Below, in pieces: positions 11,570-23,952 of a stretch of 64,000 nt of DNA. Source of the DNA: Papio anubis. Taxonomy: Eukaryota > Chordata > Mammalia > Primates > Cercopithecidae. The number at the start of each line of letters is the position of its first letter. Positions within the stretch are counted from its first letter, which is position 1. Position numbers and translations under genes: made by a program. The DNA lies in the NCBI RefSeq assembly GCF_008728515.1, contig NC_044978.1, positions 150,290,441 to 150,354,440 of the forward strand, read 5' to 3'. Under the pieces are notes generated by a model that had not been told where the DNA came from, made no database searches, and was given only the letters and a program-made list of their open reading frames with translations.

Positions 11570-12670
11570 GTGAGTGTATGTGTTTAATTTCTCCTTAAAT
11601 TAGAGCTCATTTGATCGTCTTAACTGTGTTAAAATCATGATTGAGAAGGCAGCCCACCTGTGGTATAGGGAACAATGGAAATAACTGTCTGCCAACGTTC
11701 ATAGTACCTCAGACACTTTTAAAGGGGACTGAATAAAAGGCAATAAAATACACTCTGACTCCTAGAAATTTGTACATGCTAATGTAAAAAGTTTTCTTTT
11801 TATGCAAGCTTCATTTATCATTAGCCACAGTTGCAGGCATTTAACTAAATTAAATGGTTTCTGGCAGTCTGAGCTACAGAACAAAGATATATGTATGGAA
11901 AGTGATTTTGCCATGGTAACTGGAAAGGGCTGTCATTGTTGCTCTGGCAAATTGAACAGTGACAGAGGCTTTTCTTTCATTTTGAAAATTCTGATTATAC
12001 AAGTTTGGGAACATTCTTTTTGACAATAAGATGTCAAACACTTGGGTACTGAATCTTTAAGAGAAATTTTTGCCATAGTAGAAATGCAAATATTGAGAAT
12101 TCTTTTTTGTAGATTAGTATAATTCAAGGATGGTAGAACTTCTCTTGAAATAATTTATTTACAGATGCGTTAGTAGCTATGGCATTAGAGGAATTATTTT
12201 AAATGCCTTCTGGGATTTTAAGTGATATCTAGCTATTATGTTGGTGACCTTTTTATAACTATTTATTGCAAGTTATAGAACTAAACTTAATTTTCTGCCG
12301 TTTAGAATATTTCCTTATTTAGGAGTTTTCATTATAAATGGCACCATGACAATTTCTTTAGTATGTGGGCAATGTATTTGGTTATATTAATGTGGATCCT
12401 AGAGGTTGGCAAGGACATATGTGACAGTTTGCAATTTAAGGAGCAGTGAGTTATGTCTGTGAAGCAAATGGTGGATACCATGAGTGTTATATCAAGAAGA
12501 CAATGAGGAGAATTGATTTGGGGATAAGAATTAGCATAATTTGGACTCTTACAGAATAAAGCTTACGTTGTGATAATGCCATAAAAAACTCATGCTTTTA
12601 ATCTTTTTTTAAAAACAGTATTTCACATTATTCACATCTTTCCATTTTCATCCTATAATTCCCCTAAAAG
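11570..12670 (+). other. ARAP2: ARAP2 intron, 1,101 bp
   Basis: Short intron between the first two visible linker exons, with donor GTGAGT and acceptor TAAAAG. It has no Alu or young L1. The 60-75-residue frames inside it (for example around 11802-12127) show no recognisable domain and no splice logic. I see nothing else in it. Confidence 0.88.
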
Positions 12671-12747
12671 ATTCAAATGAGGAGAATTCATCTTCCATCT
12701 TTCCTTATGGAGAGACCTTTCTCTTCCAGAGACTAGAAAATTCCAAG
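12671..12747 (+). CDS. ARAP2: ARAP2 internal coding exon (linker), 77 nt
   Basis: The exon begins after CCCCTAAAAG and ends before GTTAGT. Its first two bases complete the Asn codon begun in the 59-nt exon, and 25 codons follow, reading SNEENSSSIFPYGETFLFQR then LENSK. It ends exactly on a codon boundary. The stretch is acidic and Ser-rich with a short hydrophobic patch (IFPYGETFLF), and it belongs to the linker before PH1. The intron on its left is 1,101 bp and the one on its right 747 bp, so the three linker exons are clustered, unlike the PH-domain exons. The donor (AAG|GTTAGT) is slightly off consensus but usable. Confidence 0.9.
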
Positions 12748-13494
12748 GTTAGTCCCATACATTTTAATTGTTTTCCATAATCAATTATTTACTTTTCTGC
12801 CTATTTGTACCTCTTCATTTTTCTCCAAGCTATTTGAAGAATGGCATTATGTTGAAGAGTGAAATTTCCAGTCAGCAAAATTTTTGTTCCGTAAAATTAT
12901 GGTAAAATCTGTATCTTTCAATATACATTATAGAAACACACTTTTATTTTGACTTCGGGAATCCAGGATAGTGAGTTTTAAAAGTTTGCCACAAGATTGG
13001 GTTAATTAAACAAAAGACAAACTCTGTAAAACTTAAACACTCTCTAGATTTTTGCTTTGCCTTGTAGCCAAGTGCAGACTTCCGAAGTGCATAGACTTCC
13101 AATTATGTATATATTTTAATTATTTAGCTTATCACTCATTCTTTTCTATTACTTGTGCTCTTTTGCTACATTATTTCTTGGTCTTGATAAAAGAGAAGTT
13201 GGAAGACAAAAATGAATTAAATAAAAGTATATAAATTTTATTTTTGGTTAGCATCTTCTTTTGCTCTTACTTGAACTGATGAGTTAACGATTTGAATAAA
13301 ATAGTGAAAAAAACATCAAAAGTCTGTTTAATGTAGACTATCTTTTTTTTCTGAAAATTGATCTAAGTAATTAGACTTATTTAGTTAAACTCAGATATTA
13401 TGGATTTTTGTAGAATATTGCTACACATACAAACAAATCCCCAAACCAAAAAGCAAAACAGTATGTGTTTTTTGTTTGTTTGCTTTTTTAATAG
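12748..13494 (+). other. ARAP2: ARAP2 intron, 747 bp
   Basis: The shortest intron in the window, AT-rich, from GTTAGT to TTTAATAG. No transposable element was recognised. The 60-codon open frame at 13052-13234 is not supported by any motif. Confidence 0.88.
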
Positions 13495-13586
13495 AAGCGA
13501 TCTATAAAGAATGAATTTTTGACCCAGGAAGAAGCACTCAAAGGGGAAGCAACTACTGCGACGAACTCTTTTATCATCAAATCAAG
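13495..13586 (+). CDS. ARAP2: ARAP2 internal coding exon (linker), 92 nt
   Basis: The acceptor is a T-rich tract ending TTTTTAATAG and the donor is AG|GTATGA. Thirty codons read KRSIKNEFLTQEEALKGEAT then TATNSFIIKS, with two extra bases (AG) that make Ser with the first base of the next exon. The stretch is charged, mostly helix-compatible or disordered, and carries no recognised domain. It continues the linker between the N-terminal SAM region and the first PH domain. Phase agreement on both sides and similarity to remembered ARAP2 support it. No odd features were seen. Confidence 0.9.
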
Positions 13587-15234
13587 GTATGAGATCATGA
13601 TTGATGATGATTAACTATTTAGAATAAACTGTTATACAATGTTGACTTTTCATTCACAGTATAATATTGTGTGTCGGAGAAAATAGTTTATGTTGATAAG
13701 TTCAAATTTTTCCTCTCTAAATGTAATCATAACAGCACCCATTTTATTAATTGAATTATGCTCTGTAAATCAAGTAAATAGTTGCATTCTGTGGCAGATT
13801 AGTTTTGTGTTTTTCTAATGGAAACCACACCCCTGCCCCAAAGCAATACAGGTGACTGTGATTGCACATTAAAGATGAGAGGTTATGTTAATAAAAAGGA
13901 GCAAAGGGCAGTACAGAACATCACTATGCAAGTTGCAGACTTTTACAAGTGTAATATATTATTTTTATTGGAGTTTCAGCACTGGCAAGAAGCATGGCAA
14001 TTATCCAGTTATTTGGATCACACACGGAGTTAGAATTTGTATGCAGCAACTTCAATTTTGTTTTTCTGTCAGCTTTATTGGAACTTGGCATACTGGATCA
14101 TTACCTGATAGTTCCTTTCTTTTTCTTAATTTTTAATTTTTGAGATTACATAGTAGATGTATATATTTCTGGGGTACATAACATATTTTGACACAAGCAT
14201 AATAATTGCATCATGGAAAATGGAGTATTCATCCCCCACAGCATTTCTCTTTTGTATTGCCAACAGTTTAATTAAACTCTTTTAGCGGGACATTCATTTT
14301 ATTTTTGTCTTTCATTTTCTAAGGCTAACATTGTTATAGGTTTCCCTCAGTTAAAGCTAAATAATTAAACAGCTTCAGTAAACATTTGACATAATCTAAT
14401 ATAATGCAAAATATGAAAGGGCCAGGCTAAATTATTCTTAAGGCAGTAATCGTTTTTAGAATGCTATATCCAGAAAGATGTAATTTGAGCCCAGGCATAT
14501 CTGTTTCATTGATCAGCAAAAAAATGTCCTTTGTCATTAATGAATGAGTTGATCTATTATGTCATTCCTTGAATCTGTAGAAATATGTCTAGCAATTATG
14601 AATGCGTTCCAATAAATATTTTACATTACATACCCTTTACTTCCTGGATGTACACTGACCCTTTATTGTTTTCTAGCTAGCAGTGTGCTGCAATATTTTT
14701 CCTCATCAGCATTGCAAAATAATACTGATGCTCTCAGCAGTCAGGCGTACTCTCTGTTTTATTGCATTATAGTGAAACATGGGGTCCTTGGAGTTGATTA
14801 GAGGATAGTAGAGAGCGGTAAACAAGTGGGAAATAAGATCTCCATATAGATGAGTTAATGGTCCATGACATTGCCCAGAGAGATTGGGCTGGGCACTTAG
14901 TTGTGCTATTAAAGATGTTTAAATTGTGATATGAAGAATATACCCAGTCTCCATCCTTAGCACCTGCACCTAACAATCCAAAATAAAAGGGATAAGATTA
15001 AATTATACCTAAGAAAAAACTTGTAATAGTATTCACATATGTCATAGGTTAATGAAAGAATTTTACTTAGTTTTTCTGGAAGAGTTAAAAAAATTTTCAA
15101 TAGGGTTAATTGAAACTCTAGGATTTTCCTGGCCTTATATTTCTGTTATTGGTTATTTATAAATTTTCAAAATGTCACTGATGTCTTAAATCACATATAG
15201 CACTTTGAAATGTTTACATCATTTTTCCATTTAG
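13587..15234 (+). other. ARAP2: ARAP2 intron, 1,648 bp
   Basis: Intron from GTATGA to CATTTAG. It contains an old antisense L1 3' fragment near 14127-14285. The remaining sequence, including 13600-14080 and 14290-15230, holds nothing I can name. Confidence 0.88.
14127..14285 (-). repeat. L1 3' UTR fragment, antisense
   Basis: TTCTGGGGTACATAACATAT, TTTTGACACAAGCATAATAA and CATCCCCCACAGCATTTCTC follow the reversed L1 3' UTR, well diverged. Confidence 0.6.
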
Positions 15235-15588
15235 CATATATGATAACAGAAAGGAGAAAATAAGTGAGGACAAGGTGGAAGATATTTGGATACCTCGAGA
15301 GGACAAAAACAATTTTTTGATAGACACTGCTTCTGAATCAGAATACTCAACAGTAGAAGAATGCTTTCAGAGTTTAAGAAGAAAAAATTCAAAGGCATCT
15401 AAATCTAGGACTCAAAAAGCATTGACTTTGGACTCCGTTAATAGGCACAGTTATCCATTAAGCTCAACAAGTGGAAATGCTGATTCATCAGCTGTTTCTT
15501 CACAGGCAATATCTCCCTATGCCTGCTTTTATGGAGCATCTGTAAAGAAGGTTAAATCGGGATGGCTGGATAAGCTCTCTCCTCAAGG
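15235..15588 (+). CDS. ARAP2: ARAP2 exon: Ser-rich linker and first strand of PH1, 354 nt
   Basis: This is the largest coding exon in the window. It starts after TTTCCATTTAG with the last base of a Ser codon and ends CAAGG before GTATGT, inside a Gly codon. It encodes about 118 residues. The first part is charged (KEKISEDKVEDIWIPREDK). An acidic and Ser-rich stretch follows (TASESEYSTVEECFQSLRR), then a basic Ser/Thr/Lys-rich run (KNSKASKSRTQK) and a Ser-rich run with HSYPLSSTSG. The last residues, KSGWLDKLSPQG, are the first strand of PH domain 1. Entry and exit phases are the same and 354 is divisible by three, so skipping it would keep the frame but remove the linker and PH1 strand 1. Translation continues open for 44 codons into the next intron, to a stop at 15719-15721, which is unlikely to matter. 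Confidence 0.95.
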
Positions 15589-17488
15589 GTATGTACGTAT
15601 TCATTTATTTCATAAGTGGCATATTTTTAAAATTTCAAGTTTATTCATTTCTGAACCTCCTGGGTTGCTGTTCCCCCACTCCACCTCCACACACACATAT
15701 ACACAGAGATGCCATTTTTAGAGACTTTCAGCACGCTTTTGCCAGTGCTATTCTTTAGACATAAGGAGAGAGATGTGCAATGCAATGCTGCATTAAGGTC
15801 CAGAATCGCAAATTAAAATAGAAAGTTATGACCTCACATCTAATTTCTTAATGTTACCTTCTAAGTTCGCATCAAAATGTGCTAATCTGTGTCCCAGTAT
15901 GCAACAAAGAAAAACAAGACAGACTGAGTTAGTATTACTCAGCCCACACTGTTTAGCTTTTGCTCATATCATAACAGTGTTCTGTTTGAGAATACAAGGC
16001 TTATTGTAGTTAGGGAAAAGTACATCTTTGTTAGGTTTAGGTCTTCACTGTTATTGATATATTGTTTTAATTTTTGTATGTTACACAGAAGGTCAGAGTC
16101 CCGTGAATATTATACATTTCAATGGATTTATCAACAGATGTTTACAAAGAAACTTTTGTCCCTTAAGCATTTTACAGTAGTGAGAAGTCTCTGGGGAAGG
16201 ATTATATTTAATTAGAATTGTTTTCTAGCATCCTGATTTTTAGATGTCTTTTTGAAATATTTACTTGAAATGTTTTTCATGAATTATTAAATTATTTTGA
16301 GATTAAAGCTTTCATGTATCAGCAGCTAATGTGGGAGTCCCACAGTGTGCGGTTGTCTCTCCTGTTCTCCTGAAATGTGTATCACTTCTAGAAAGGATTG
16401 GTTTGATCTAAAATAATTTTAATTGAAAAAAATATCTGCTGGAAGCGGCATCAGATGACTAGTAGAAGCAGGAATTACATTTCAAAAGATAGCAAAACAC
16501 CCCAAAATTATATGGTTAGTAATTATATGTTAGTACCTTATATATTTTCATCCTTTAGGAAATTTGATTTTGAATAAGCCAAAGCAGGGTACTTCTTACT
16601 ATCAGCTGTGTGTGTCACTTGTTTCTGGTTACATTATGATGACAAAACCCTCTGCTTGTTCTTTTTAGTCCTAAGTGTTATTGGTAAGTGCATATTCAGA
16701 TGTTGAACGTGTGGATCAGTGCTCAGGTCTGAACACTAGTGGAATGGATCAGTGAACTTGAATATTCTTGAATTCATTTCTGTAAAATCTAAGTATTTAG
16801 AGAGGTCCAAGTGCTCTCTTAACGTATCACTGGAAGAAGAAACAGACTTTGAGTACAAAGCCCCCAGCAGCTGTGGTTTCCTGTGTGTCCCGGGTGAGAT
16901 CTCGCCCTTTACAGGGTTGGTCTGTTTATGCTCCAGGCACATTGAGAAAGTTTCACCATTGTTGGCCACCTCTGGGACAGTTAGGGTATATTCTGTCTCT
17001 CTTTTTCAGAACTTTAACTTTCCATTCTTTCTATTCTGAACCTGCCTAAGGTTAGATGCTGTAAGTTTTCTGGATTTATATTTTTCTATTTTGGGGGAAA
17101 TAATTGCATTTTCTGTCCTAAAGCTCACCCCTACCCCCCCCCCCCCACCCAAAATACCAGTATAAATGGATATAAGAAAATAAACCAAGGAGCTTGGTAT
17201 ATCACCAAGAAATTTTAAAACTCTTCTATGTGATTATATTGCTATGACTTGAAAGAAATATGTGTAGCTAGCCAAAACGCATGCATTCATTAAATCAGAA
17301 GTAGAATCCAGAATTTTTCCTTTCCTAATTAGACTCTGTAGGCTATTGTGAGGGTTTAAGATGTTCATTAAAGTAGACAAAGTGATGCCTACCCCTTCCT
17401 TATGCAGTGGTTGCTGAGCTTCATGGCCACATATCTCTTTGATGCAGACAGCACTGATTGAGATGGGATTCCGAACTCCATGTAGCAG

Positions 17489-17635
17489 GTGTCAACACAC
17501 TTTTTCCATAAAGGGTCAGGTAGTAAACAGTTTAAGCTTTATAGTCAAATGGTCTCTGTTGCCACTATTTAACTCAGCAGTTATAGCATAAAAGCAGATG
17601 TAGCCGATGAATGAGGCTGTGGTCCAGTAAAATAC
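17489..17635. repeat. hAT-like non-autonomous element fragment
   Basis: GTGTCAACACACTTTTTCCA, AAAGGGTCAGGTAGTAAACA and GGTCTCTGTTGCCACTATTT match the start of a common mammalian hAT-type repeat that opens GGGTCAGCAAACT. The second half is missing. Compare the fuller copy at 41113-41340. Confidence 0.55.
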
Positions 17636-17639
17636 AGAA

Positions 17640-17998
17640 GTAATAAAAAGCAGAGGTCTTCCTTAGAGGCCTCTGCATTTGTACTTCTTTCTGCCCGAAA
17701 TGCTCTTCCCCCAAGAGTAACATGGCTTGAACTTCTCTCAAGTTCATGCTATAATGTCTCCTTTGCATTTAAGCCCTGGCCACCAAATTTAATACTATAA
17801 CTGTTGCTCTCCCCTGCCACCCCACCACTCCCTTAATTACTTTCTTCTACAGGGCTTACAGGCCAGATGATTTATTTATTTCATACAAGCTCCGTGGGGA
17901 CAGGCATCTGCATTGCTTTTCTTGTGCTGTGATAGCCTTAGCAGAACACTGCCTAGCATGTGGTGGATGCTGAGTATTTGTTGTAGAAGGAATCTGTG
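17640..17998 (+). repeat. L2 3' end
   Basis: CTTTCTGCCCGAAATGCTCT, TTCATGCTATAATGTCTCC, CAAGCTCCGTGGGGACAGG, AGAACACTGCCTAGCATG and GATGCTGAGTATTTG appear in the order of the L2 3' end on the + strand. Confidence 0.72.
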
Positions 17999-20147
17999 AA
18001 AAATCTAGCATTAGACATATTTTCTTTTAATTTTTCTAAAACAGCAATTTATAAGAACTTTGTAATATAAGCTGCTGAACTCAACAACATATTTGTGGCT
18101 GAAAATCTCCAAGAACCATTGATAATGCTGTTATACGTTAACAGGGTAGTGAACTCTTGGTGTTTTTAATTTTTTTTCGTAATTGTTTCCCCCTTAAAGA
18201 CATGCACGTAAATTATCAAAATACAATTGTCAAAATACAATTTAAAAACTAACAGACACATTCTAATTTATACTTTTTCAAATAGTGTATGCAACTGTCT
18301 TTTGTTTAATGAATGTCATTAAACAAAATAATCACATTCACAATCTGAACTTATTTCATGTGGTTGTCTGTTTACTTATGAAATGGAAATTACAATTCTG
18401 AATCAATGCCTAATATGTGAACATTGCCCAATGTACGGTTAAGAATATAATTGTATAATACCATACAACAAAAGAAATACTGAAACATTTCCGGTTTAAA
18501 ATATGAAAAGTTGCTTAAATATTTGAATGACCTAAATATAATATCCCTAAAACTAGTGGTTTAAAAACTGTATGAAAGAAATAATAAAATGTGGAATTTG
18601 GGGGGCTGTATTTTGAACAGGTCAAAGCAGATGAAAAGCTTAATAAGTGATACTTGCTTTTAAAAACCTCTCACTGGTTTTGAGGATTAAAATAAATCAT
18701 CTTCTTCACTTTTTCTCAGCTGGAAATAATAAGCTTTTCAGCAGATTTGTATAGATGCAAATATGAAAGACTGGATATAATTTATTCCAACATTTCCCAA
18801 ATACGCATCTCAGAAGAGAAATGTTTGAAGCTGTTGTAAAGAAAAGAGAACATGGTTGGATATGCTGTGCCTCTTCTAGGAGATGCATAAATTAACATCT
18901 CCAAGAATATATGCAAAAGGAAACCCTTTCGAATTTTTACAATACTATTTTCTAAAGATGTTTCTGTGTTCAGCATAACACACAGAGCATCTTTATAAAA
19001 ACTACTGTGTGTATTAAATAATTTCTATTTTACTTGAAATGTTTTAGGACTTTATTTCTTACTTGAGGAAATTCCTCTTTTTCAAAATTTAACTTTTTTT
19101 TTGGCCATGAGGAGTACTGATGTGGCAGTGTGAGCCTGAGACAGCTAAAGTTGATCATGTGAGGTTAAGTCAGCACTTGGAGGTGGTAGAGGACACAGAT
19201 GAGCAAGATGTGTTCCTGATCTTGTTGTAGCTTCCATTTAGGGCAGAAAATAAATGTATATGTGAATAGCAATAAAACCCAAAGACAATCGTATAATTGG
19301 TGCGTACAGAGTCCTGAGGTTACCAAGGGTTGAGAAAGCATTTCTTCAAAGACCTTCCAGGAAGGAGAGGGTAGCAGTTGAATTGCCCTTTGGAAAATGG
19401 ATAAGATTTTAGCTGGCATTTTTAGTAAAATGCTTTTCTGTCTAGAGGGAAAGGCAGTGATAGTGGTGATATCTAGATGTACTTGAGGGTTGAGATAGTG
19501 AGCAGGTGGAGGTTAGAGTTATTTTATTGAAGATGGACAGTTGGGTTCTAGGACAAGGAGAGAGAAACTGCCGGTGAAAAGCATGTTCAGAGAACAGATA
19601 ACTAGGGAAAGTGAAAAAGCCAATGATCGAATACCAAGAAAAGGTTAGATCTCAGACAGTGACTGGGAGTCAGAGCTCCCAGAAGCCAGTAGCCCAAGAC
19701 CTGGGAGAAAATCAGAGCTTATACTGTTTGTGCCTTTGTCAGTGACTGGTTTCCGTGTAATCATCCAATCTCCAAGACTCCTTTATTGGAAGAATTCCCC
19801 ACCTGGCTACAAAAGTGCTTGAGTGTCTTGGATCTCTTGGTATGCTTTTTTGGGGCTGCAGAGAAAGGCAGGTGTAGCAGACAGTTGGCAAGTCCACGTT
19901 TGACTAGGGTGTTACATATCAGTCACTTTGTTGAACTTAAAAGTGAATCCGAAATCCTTGATAAAAAGTATGTTTTCTTTTTTAATCTGAAAATTAGATG
20001 GCTGTTCCTCAAAGCACTTGCTACTGGTAAACGTTGTGCCAAGGAAAGAAAAAGCTTTAATATTGTTGCAGTTTGAGGAGGAAAAAAGTTAGTTTCAGTC
20101 TCCGTAATATTACCTGGTTAATTCCTTTCAGCCATCTTAGCTGCAGA

Positions 20148-20262
20148 GAAATGAATAGGGTTTGGAATCAGACAGACATCATTCATTTGCTGTGTGACTC
20201 CATTTCTTGGAACCTCCATTTTTCACATAAATGCGTGAGGTCAAGACTACCTCTGTGAAATC
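20148..20262 (+). repeat. MIR SINE fragment
   Basis: GGGTTTGGAATCAGACAGAC, TTGCTGTGTGACTCC and a downstream ACCTCTGTGA follow MIR. Confidence 0.6.
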
Positions 20263-20522
20263 ATTTGGAAAAGTAGGTAACTTTGGGCCTCACTCTTAAC
20301 TGATGCTCAATAAACCTCGATTTTCTTTTTTTTCAGAAACACATTTTATTGCAGAGGACCTTAAATAATGTTACTGTGAGTCCCAGTCAGTTCATACTTT
20401 GATAAGTACAAGGTAAAGAGATCATGTGTTCACACTGAACTTTCAGAATTCATTATTTGATTGTTATAAAAGCACATAGTTTATGTGTCAGAGAGTAGTA
20501 CATAGCTTATTTTAAAAAAAAA

Positions 20523-20821
20523 GACATGGATGCAGCTGGAAACCATTATTCTCAGCAAACTAGCACAAGAACAGAAAACCAAATACTGCATGTTCTCACT
20601 TATAGGTGGGAACTGAACAATGAGATCACTTGGACACAGGAAGGGGAACATCACACACCGGGTGATGTGTGGGGCGGGAGGAAGGGATAGCATTAGGAGA
20701 TATACCTAATGTAAATGATGAGTTAATGGGTGCAGCACACCAACATGGCACATGTATACATATGTAACAAACCTGCATGTTGTGCACATGTACCCTAGAA
20801 CTTAAAGTATAATAAAAAAAA
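20523..20821 (+). mobile_element. L1PA 3' end, 5'-truncated
   Basis: Starts near GACATGGATGCAGCTGGAAA, includes TGTTCTCACTTATAGGTGGG, TCACTTGGACACAGGAAGG, the CTTAAAGTATAATAAAAAAA end and a short A-tail. It is close to the young L1 consensus. No clear target duplication could be fixed. Confidence 0.9.
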
Positions 20822-21442
20822 TTCAGTCTTAACTAGGTATTTCCAGAATATATTAGTACCTTGATATTTTAAACTCTGTGACCCAGGGTATGATACTAAA
20901 CATATTTCTATCAAACTATTAATAGTTCATTTGTCAGTTTCTGATAGTGACATAATGGAGAGGTTGTTTGAAGGGATATAGTGAAATGTACTGGTAAGAA
21001 CATTATTACATATGTATTAATGGAGCAATAAAGGAAAGGCGTTATAATGAAAGAAAAAAGTAACATTTCTTCCCTCCAACCTCTTCATGAGGGGCAGCCC
21101 CTTTCAACTCTTTTATAGTTACTTTTAGCATTTGTTTTGTATGTCTTATTATTTTTATACTTTTTTTGTTTAACTGTTCAGTGTTAGGGATTAGCTATTG
21201 ATGTACCACCATGGAAGATCATATTTATTCGTTTTAACCACTGTTCCCTCTTTCCCTTCTAGACACAATTCCTATTATCTTTTTAAAATAGTTACATAAA
21301 ATATTTAGGTATCTGTAACTTTGTTTTATATTATAACTGTAAAGGCTACTCATTTTTGAGCAATGTAACATAGTATGATTAATTTTTTCATTGACAATGC
21401 TTAGTTTTTGTTGAATTAATAATTGTTGATTTTTTCTTTTGC

Positions 21443-21744
21443 TTTTTTTTTTTTTTTTTTTTTTGAGACTGAGTCTCGCATTGTTGTCCAGGCTGGAGTA
21501 AAGTGGCGTGCTCTTGGCTCACTGCAACCTTCACCTGTCGGGTTCAAGCAATTCTCTGCCACAGCCTCCCAAGTAGCTGGGATTACAGGCACCCACCACC
21601 ACGCCTGGCTAATTTTTGCATTTTTAGTAGAGACGGGGTTTCACCATCTTGGCCAGGTTGGTCTTGAACTCCTGACCTCGTGATCTACCCTCCGCGGCCT
21701 CCCACAGTGCTGGTATTACAGGCGTGAGCCACCGTGTCCAGCCT
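21443..21744 (-). mobile_element. Alu (S/Y-like), antisense
   Basis: T-run of about 22, then GAGACTGAGTCTCGCATTGT through TTTTTAGTAGAGACGGGG to GCCACCGTGTCCAGCC. Full-length. Confidence 0.93.
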
Positions 21745-22828
21745 GTTTGCTTTATTTTTAATATGTGTTTTCCTTCATCTGAAAATTCTTCCTCAAAATA
21801 TGAATCTCTGAAGTAACCAAAATAAATATACCTATCAATTTCATCATCCTATTGCCCGCTAAGAAAACTTTAGTTTGGGCTGGTTGTTCCCCAGACTGAG
21901 TGCACACTAGCACCTTGGAATTCCCTTGTATCATCTTTTGGATTCTCTATTCCGATCTCTAGTGTTTCTGTCTTTCCATCTTTTCTTTACATAAAGTACA
22001 ATTCTTTGAAGCTTCCTGAGAAAAGGTGGATAGGGAGTCAATGTTTTCAGACCTTCCATGCTTGAAAATGTCTTTTTCTCCCCTCTAAACATTGTTATTG
22101 TTGATTTATTATGTTTTAGAAATCTTAACTGAAAAGAATACTTCTCCAGATCAGTAATTTATATTCGAGATTCCTAGTAATCTAGAAGTAGTATTGAGAA
22201 ATCTCATTTTTGATTCTTTATACATAGCCTATTTATCAGTTCTTGGAGATTTTCTTGTTTTATTCTTCAATAACTTTTTTTTTTTCTTTCTAGAATTCCT
22301 GGTAGTTTGGTGTTGGACCTCTTGCCCTGAAACCCTGATAAATATCTAGCTTTTCAATTTTCCCTTTCTACTCACTAGGAAGTTTCTTTAGTTGTGTTTC
22401 CTAACCCAGTTTTTGTTTTGTTGTTATGCTGTAATTCACATACAAAACATTTTCTTTTGACTGTTCTTTTTATGGCATAGTGTTACTTTTTCACAAATAA
22501 ATCCTTTTACTTCTCTGAAGATATTAATACTTTTTTTTGAAGCTTTGCTGTAGAGTCTATTTCTTTTAACTTTTTGGAGGGGTAGTTTTGTCTCTATCTT
22601 TTACCTTAGTGGTATTTTTCTCAAATGTCATGTTAATCTTGAGCTGTCACTTTAGAGTGAAATACTGCAAAACGGATTAGAAGCACTGTAGGCTCTGATG
22701 GTCCTTACTATTTGTTTCTTGTAAGACGATCATGGTAGGTTTTTTAGTAATACGTTTACATACAGAAGCCTCACGCTAGTATCTTTTAAATGAATCTTCT
22801 TCTTGAGCGTTATAGGCCTGGTAACCAG

Positions 22829-23128
22829 GTTTTTAAAAATTTTTTTGGAGATGGAGTGTTGCCCTGTCACCCAGGATGGAGTGCAGTGGCATGATCTTGG
22901 CTCGCTGCAACCTCCGCCTCCCAGGTTCAAGCAATTCTCCTGCCTCAGCCTCCCAAGTAGATGGGATTACAGACACACACTACCATGCCCGGCTAATTTT
23001 TGTATTTTTAGCAGAGACGGGGTTTCTCCCTGTTGCTCAGGCTTATCTTGATCTCCTGACCTCAGGTGACCTACCCACCTTGGCCTCCCAAAATGCTGGG
23101 ATTACAGCGTGAGCCACTGCGCCTGGCC
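22829..23128 (-). mobile_element. Alu, antisense, with target duplication
   Basis: Full-length reversed Alu ending GCGCCTGGCC. The word TGGTAACCAG is found just before it (22819-22828) and just after (23129-23138), which fits a target duplication of at least 10 bp. Confidence 0.93.
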
Positions 23129-23937
23129 TGGTAACCAGTTTTCGGTTGGCTCATGAGGGAAAGTGGACTTTGAGTATTGGTAGTTATGAAGTAGAATTTT
23201 ATTTGATTCCTCTACTTTAGTATAGCTATGCCTGAGTCTCCCAGCCCCAAAACCTCCTGTTTTATTCTCTCCATTGAATAAAACTACACTATTATGTTGA
23301 GTGAAAGCAGAGAGACAGTTTTCCAGCAGTGCAAAGTGGGGGAGAAGGATTCTGTGATGTTGGAGTGCAAGTCTACATCTTAAACTGCCTTTCGACATAT
23401 CCATTATCAGCGCCTCACCCTCACTTTCATAGTCACTTCCAGAGTTACTTGGTACCTCTATTTCCTGAGATTTTCGAGGTAATGCAAGAGTAAATGTGTT
23501 TTCCTCTTAATTTAATCTAATGCTGGCTTAGCGATCAGTTCTTATCTCTCCTTCTGTTTCCAGATTTCTAGCTATTGTTACTGTCCTTGACTTCTTTAGT
23601 CAGTGTTGCTTTGCAGGCATTTATTTATTTTTATTTATTTCTTAATCCTTTGATGTCTTTTAGTGAGGTCTGGGGAGGAGTACAAGTAAATGCAAGCTTT
23701 TAACTGATATTTTTAACTGGAAACTGGTTCATGATGTATTTTGTATGATATGACTCCATAAAATGAAGAAGTGTGAATCTTTTAATGTAGCTTTTTATAC
23801 ACCACTTTATGAAAGCACTAAGCTCTTTGTAGATATGTTTAAAATTAGTAGTTGCACACTAAAATTCAGGCTTTATCATTGACTTCCAAGAATCTTTTTA
23901 GCCCCTGGAATTTTATGTTGAGTACCTTTTTTTTTCT

Positions 23938-23952
23938 TCTTCTTCTTCTTCT
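23938..23952. repeat. (TTC)n short tract
   Basis: Five TTC-type units in a pyrimidine run; a minor simple repeat. Confidence 0.7.

Noticed and set aside
15689..15721. Possible intron-retained end of the 354-nt exon
   Set aside because: Only 44 extra codons, ending in a low-complexity Thr/His stretch, and the donor GTATGT is good. Weaker than the case at 48441.
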